Assembly (NCBI GenBank): GCA_014058105.1
Contig: JACGCM010000012.1
Coordinates: 1,178,001 to 1,242,000 of the forward strand
Origin: Kingdonia uniflora
Taxonomy: Eukaryota > Streptophyta > Magnoliopsida > Ranunculales > Circaeasteraceae
Length of the DNA: 64,000 nucleotides
Direction of reading: 5' to 3'
The notes below the pieces were generated by a model that worked only from the letters and a program-made list of their open reading frames with translations, did not search any database and was not told the origin of the DNA. Position numbers and translations under genes: made by a program. Below are positions 59,100 to 64,000 of the stretch, one piece after another. Positions within the stretch are counted from its first letter, which is position 1. Each line of letters begins with the position of its first letter.

Positions 59100-62000
59100 C
59101 TTACCACCGCCTCAACCTCCTTCCAGACAGCAAGGCAGTCATATAAAAATGACAAAACTTGGCTCCAAGACTTCGAGAAGTAGTTAATGAAGAAATTGAT
59201 AAGCTCCTTCGTGTCGGCTTTATTCGAGAAGCTAAATATCCGAAGTGGGTTTCCAATATCGTCGTCGTGCCAAAGAAAAATGGTAAAATACGGGTTTGTG
59301 TTGATTTCACTGAACCTAACAAATTCACGCCAAAAGACAGTTTTTCGCTACCTTTGATTCCATAACTTCTCGACTCAGTCGCAGGACACGAACTTCTTTC
59401 TATGATGGATACTGCCTTAGGATACAACCAAGTTCCACTCGCCGAAGAAGATTAGGAAAAAACTACTTTTATAGCCGAAATAGGACTTTACTATTTCATA
59501 GTGATTCCTTTTGAGTTAAAAAATATTGGTGCCACTTACCAACGATTGGTCACTCAAATGTTCAAAGAACAGGTCGGCCACATCATGGAAGTATATATCG
59601 ATGATATGATTTGCAAAAGCCTGAAAAGAGCAGATCATCTCCAACACCTCCATACTATCTTTGATATCCTTTGATAATACTAGATTAAGCTCAACCCAGA
59701 TAAATGTCAATTTGGCGTCGCTTCCAGAAAATTCCTGGGCCATCAAGTCTGTAAACGAGGAATCGAAATCTATCCTGCTTAAAAAAAAGCACTCATGGCA
59801 ATGCCATCTCCTCGAACAAAAAAAGATGTTCAAAAATTTGCAGGCAAGATAGCCGTTCTTCACATATTCATCTCCAAGTTATCTGATCGATGTAAACTTT
59901 TTTACCTTCTCCTTCGTGGCAACCCCACATCTCTTTCGAACAAACAGCAAAAAGAAGTTTTATAGACTCTTAATTATGAACTGGCTTTCCAAGATTATAA
60001 ATGATACTTGGGACGTTCTCCTATAAAAAGTACTCCCATTAATGGAAAATTACTCACTGTGTATTTATCCACAACAGATGATTCCATCAGCTCTGTCCTT
60101 ATTCGAGAAGATGTAGGCATCGAGAAACCTATTTATTTTATCAGTAAAACTCGTATGATTGCTGAAAAGTTATATACTACCACAGAAAAGCAATTGCTCG
60201 CCTTGGTATACAGCTCTTAAAAACTTCGTCCATACTTCCAAGCTCACCCCATCAAAGTCATTACAAAATACCCTCTCAAACTCGTACTCTCCAAAAAAGA
60301 GAAATCTCACCGAGTTCAACAATGGTCCGTTTTCCTTGGTGAGTATGACATTTCTTTTTAACCTCAAATATCAATCATGGGATAAGCAGTGGTCGATTAT
60401 TTAACAGATTTTCCAATAGAAGACCCCGATTGGGAAGAACTCGAAGAAATCTTTATTGACGACTCAATTACTGAACCAGACGTATGGTCCAAGAGTTCTG
60501 GTTGGCGACTTTTTATAGACGGATCAGCAAGACCACAAAGTTCCGAAATTGGCATCGTACTCGTCACACCTTCCAATCATCGCATAGAAAAAGTTCTTAA
60601 ACTCAAATTCTATGTAACGAATAATGAAACAGAGTATGAAGGCATCTTCCACGACCTTGATCTCACACTCACTCTTGGGGCTGAAGAATTGGCAGTTTAT
60701 GTCAACTCCTTACTAGTTGCCAATCATTACAATAAAACTTTCAAGACAACAGGAAAGATGGTTGATTACGCTGTCTTGGTTGAAGACAAGATGAAGAAAT
60801 TCAAACATGCTACCATTTCATATTTACCTCGGCAAGAAAATCGTCATGCTGATGCTTTAGCTTACATTGCTGTCATGCTGGGAGACAGTAAAAAGAGATC
60901 TTTAGACATCGAGATCCTCGAGCACTCTAGCCTCGATGTCTTGTCCACACTCCACTTGACCGTTACTGAAGATGACGACCCTGAAGATTGGAGAAAACCA
61001 TTTTCTGCATACCTTAACTCTAACATCCAACCCAGTAATAAAGAGGAAGCTCGATCCCTGTTAGCCAAGTGCCTCTGATTCACAGTTCATAATGGTATCT
61101 TATATTGACTCACTAGAGGAGGGCCACACATCGAATGTATATTGCAGAAATTGGCTCAGATCAAGATCAAAGAACTTCACGAAGGTATTTGTGGCGCATA
61201 CATTTTGGGTAGATCACTAGCTCAACGTACATTCACACAGGGACTCTATTGGTCCAAAATGAGACAAGACTGCAAAGATTTTGTTCGAAAATGCTTCAAA
61301 TGTCAAATTCATGCTTAAGACATCAAGAGCCCCGCCCTAGACTTACATGGTAGTAATGTCCTTTGGCCATTTAAACGATGGGGAATCGATCTAATTGGCC
61401 TTTTCTATCCAGCCTTGGGAAACAGAAGATTCGTCTCGGTTGCTACTGATTACTTCACCAAGTGGGTCGAAGCAGTTCCCTTATGCCATACTGATAAGAA
61501 TGAGGTCATCAAATTTCTTTAGGAGCACATCATTACCCGGTTTGGTTGTCTACAGATGATACGCTCTAATAATGGTAAACAATTCATCAACACCAAAATA
61601 CTTGCTTTCCTTCATAAATACAAGATTCAGTTGATGACTTCTACACCATATTACCCTCAAGGAAATGGGCAAGCTAAAGCCATTAACAAAAGCATCAAGT
61701 CTGGCTTACGCAAGCACCTCGACGATAAGAAAGGCAGATGGGTCGACGAACTCCTCAATATATTATGGGCTTACCGTACCACTCCTCGAGTATCCACTGG
61801 ATGTACGCCTTTTATGATAGTTTTCGGTACTGAAGCAGTCATACCCTCAGATCTCGATCTACCCAGTGCTCGATACAAAATTACTGATGAAGAAAATGAA
61901 TTCGGACTCCTTTACAGCCTTAATTTGATCGAGGAAACCAGAGACAAGGCCATTGCCACTTTGGGTCGTTACATAATACATTAAAAAAATCATACAACAA

Positions 62001-62220
62001 GAGAGTTTGAGAATAAAAATTTGGTATCGGAGACCTTGTCCTACAAAGGATACAAGACCATACCCAACCTAGAAACTCAGGAAAATTATCAGAAAACTAG
62101 GAAGGACCGTACATTGTGTGCAATAAAATAGATAGTGGAACTTATTGGCTTATGACTAAAGACGAGGTTCAGCTTGAGTACCCATGGAATACTGCTCAGC
62201 TTAAACTATTTTACAGATGA
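59100..62220 (+). pseudogene. Element D pol: RT, RNase H, second RNase H, integrase
   Basis: RT: VGFIREAKYPKWVSNIVVVP, VDFTEPNKFTPKD, GHELLSMMDTALGYNQVPL and YIDDMICKSLK (catalytic DD). First RNase H: TVYLSTTDDSISSVLIRED, TEKQLLALVYSS. Second RNase H (60389-61078, one open frame): GWRLFIDGSARPQ, NNETEYEGIF, VNSLLV and HADALA. Integrase: zinc ligands CFKCQIH; then RSNNGKQF, where the usual Asp of SDNG is Asn, and NGQAKAINK, where the catalytic Glu is Lys. The frame ends QLKLFYR plus TGA at 62218. About a dozen stops; dead. Confidence 0.82.
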
Positions 62221-62279
62221 TACACTGTAATCGTTTACTTCGAATCAAATAAAATACTTTGTTATACACAAACTTTTTC

Positions 62280-62640
62280 CTACTTCGACTTGTCTTCGAT
62301 ATATACTTTACAAGTATTTATCTGATAAAGTCTCTTTACTACTTCAACTTTTCTCAAAATATATATTTTACAAGTATTTATCTGACAAAGTTTCTTTACT
62401 ACTTCGACCTGTCTTCGATATATACTTTACAAGTATTTATCTGACAAAGTTTTTACTACTTCGACTTGTCTTCGATATACACTTTACAAGTATTTATCTG
62501 ACAAAGTCTCTTTACTACTTCGACTTATCTTCGATATGTACTTTACAAGTATTTATCTGACAAAGTCTCTTTACTACTTCGACTTGTCTCAAAATATATA
62601 CTTTACAAGTATTTATCTGCCAATAGATCTCTTTACTTCT
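62280..62640. repeat. 59-60-bp tandem repeats in element D 3' region, about 6 copies
   Basis: The monomer contains TACTTCGACTTGTCTTCGAT, ATATACTTTACAAGTATTTA and TCTGACAAAGTCTCTT. It shares the pattern CGAT..ATACT...CAAGTA...TCxGACAAA with the A array but has drifted considerably. Position and period match A. Confidence 0.92.
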
Positions 62641-62786
62641 ATCACATTTACTACAACTTATTTTCAAAACAAAATAGATAGTCATCGCTACGTTAAAACC
62701 AACAAACACATCATTCACACACGAAATTCAAACTATATTTGGTCCCACTGACCATTTGTTACAAACTTTCAAATAATTAATGTTCA

Positions 62787-64000
62787 TTACTCCAAAATTA
62801 GGCCTTCGGGAACTTGCACATCTGCTGCATCCCCAACAAGCTGACCTTCGACCTCCATCATCTTTACATTATCAACAACTTTAGTTCCTCCAAGCACATC
62901 TGGCGTCTGTGGTACCACATCATCAGAACTGTCATCAAATGGCAGCCCACCAGCCTTCACAACCCCTTTGTAATATTTATTTCTCTCTTCATACTCATCA
63001 AACTGCTCCTTAAAGTGTATCCTCACTTCTTGGCATCTTTGCAGCTTTTCTTTATTCATTCGAGTTTTTAATTCATAAAGCATTTTCTTCTGTTCCAGCT
63101 CCATTTTTTTTCGAACATTGCCAATCTTTTTTGAACATCAAAAATTTCACTTAACTGATCTTGATTCGTTACTAACTTATCAATTATGCCAAAAAATCCT
63201 TCCCTTATCTTATACAACTTCTCATTTACAATAGTTGTTTTCCCGATCTCCATCAATGCTGCAAACATAAAATAGACAAAAAATTTCTTTATATTCAAAT
63301 CCATATCATATGATAATTTCTCAAGCATAAACATTTAAGTTACCTAACCACAAACCTAAATGAAGCGCTTTTCTTTTAAGCGGCTCCCTTGGATCTTTAG
63401 GATCAAACTCATAATTTCCAGATACTAGTAATCGGTCTTCGGTATATCGACCTCCAGTGGATGTCATATCGTAAAACATCGATCTCTTCAAAAACCTTGC
63501 CAAATAACGATACCCTTTTAACTTCGGGTTAGTTTTCATCATGTAGTATACACACAAATCATCTACCATTATTACCTCCTCCCCTCTGGCTTTTAGTCTA
63601 CAATTTATCGCACCACATACCCTAAACAGGTCATATACATTTGGATTGAATTGACCTGGGGCTACATCGAAGAAATTCATTAACTTTTTCTGATCCGCCC
63701 TGAGGGATAACTTTAATCCTTTTTTATCTATTCTCGATGAACAAGAATACCATCTAGAGGTATATCCGGGTCGATCATTTCATATTGATACTTCTCGAAT
63801 CTAACATTGTCAGGGATACCATATTTCTTTTTAAAGCTTACAATATTCTTTGTTTATAAACCCTCTCCATAACAGGCTTCTTCATCCTCTTCAACATCTT
63901 ATTCCCCATTCCCACTCCCTTCTCGATCACTTGTTTGAGGCTCATAATCTACACCAGTCTCACTCACCTCTTTCTCAGGTGCTTCATACACACTAGGGAC
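62787..64000 (-). pseudogene. Element D antisense gene, internally deleted, 5' part outside
   Basis: The minus strand from 64000 shows exon 2 ([32 protein letters not shown]), continuing into the best-kept middle domain (63680-63344: [57 protein letters not shown]). Intron 2 is 63343-63259. Exon 3 runs from 63258 (NEKLYKIREGFFGIIDKL), then jumps to the C-terminal coiled coil (RTRMNKEKLQRC-like, VRIHFKEQFDEYEERNKYYK) and VQVPEGLILE at 62787. The 150-200 residues between (present in A and F) are deleted, and the frame shifts near 63100. Confidence 0.7.

Larger units (their letters stand above)
56071..64000 (+). mobile_element. Tat-lineage element D (A family), 3' end outside the window
   Basis: A 512-bp LTR related to the A LTRs is followed by a primer site, gag, protease, RT, two RNase H domains, integrase, tandem repeats and the antisense gene. 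D is collinear with A but not interrupted by B or C. It starts directly behind the antisense promoter of F, which places it in tandem with F. Confidence 0.85.

Overview
The window is nuclear DNA of a flowering plant, most likely a eudicot. It holds two intron-containing host genes that are closest to plant families: an ABHD17-type alpha/beta hydrolase and an ABCB transporter. The rest is dense in plant LTR retrotransposons (Tat-type, Athila-type and chromovirus Ty3/gypsy, plus Ty1/copia), LINEs and MITE-like elements. There are no operons, rRNA genes, tRNA genes or CRISPR arrays. All coordinates and splice sites were read by eye.

Layout. (1) 1-1980: the decayed 3' half of a Ty1/copia element with its 3' LTR. 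(2) 1981-13815: the hydrolase gene, five exons on +, with introns swollen by a MITE and antisense LINE fragments. (3) 14271-18581: an intact six-exon ABCB transporter on -, convergent with the hydrolase gene. (4) 19328-50697: a nested retrotransposon block. Chromovirus E was invaded by Tat-type element A (19397-47813, perfect 5-bp target duplication GTTAT). A was then invaded by Athila-type element B (24613-35215, opposite strand) inside its integrase, and by Reina-like element C (38519-43898, target duplication CTACA) inside an antisense gene. (5) 50698-52700: a possible small minus-strand gene, a LINE RNase H remnant and a MITE end. (6) 53064-64000: the 3' antisense-gene end of another A-family copy (F), one LTR, and a further A-family copy (D) that runs off the window.

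The most unusual content is the 3' region of the A family. Between pol and the 3' LTR it carries an array of about 60-bp tandem repeats, then a gene on the opposite strand with its own TATA box, a non-coding first exon and canonical introns at the same places in all copies that cover them. Element A has two more short antisense ORFs, each about 40 bp downstream of a TATAAATA box. The antisense protein has a domain that by eye resembles the plant 'putative gypsy-type transposon' domain, followed by a charged coiled coil. Antisense ORFs are known in Tat-lineage elements (Grande, Retand); the full promoter, exon and intron architecture visible here deserves follow-up.

None of the retrotransposons looks autonomous: every gag/pol has stops, frameshifts or deletions, many of them C-to-T or G-to-A changes as expected from decay of methylated cytosine. 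The two host genes look intact.
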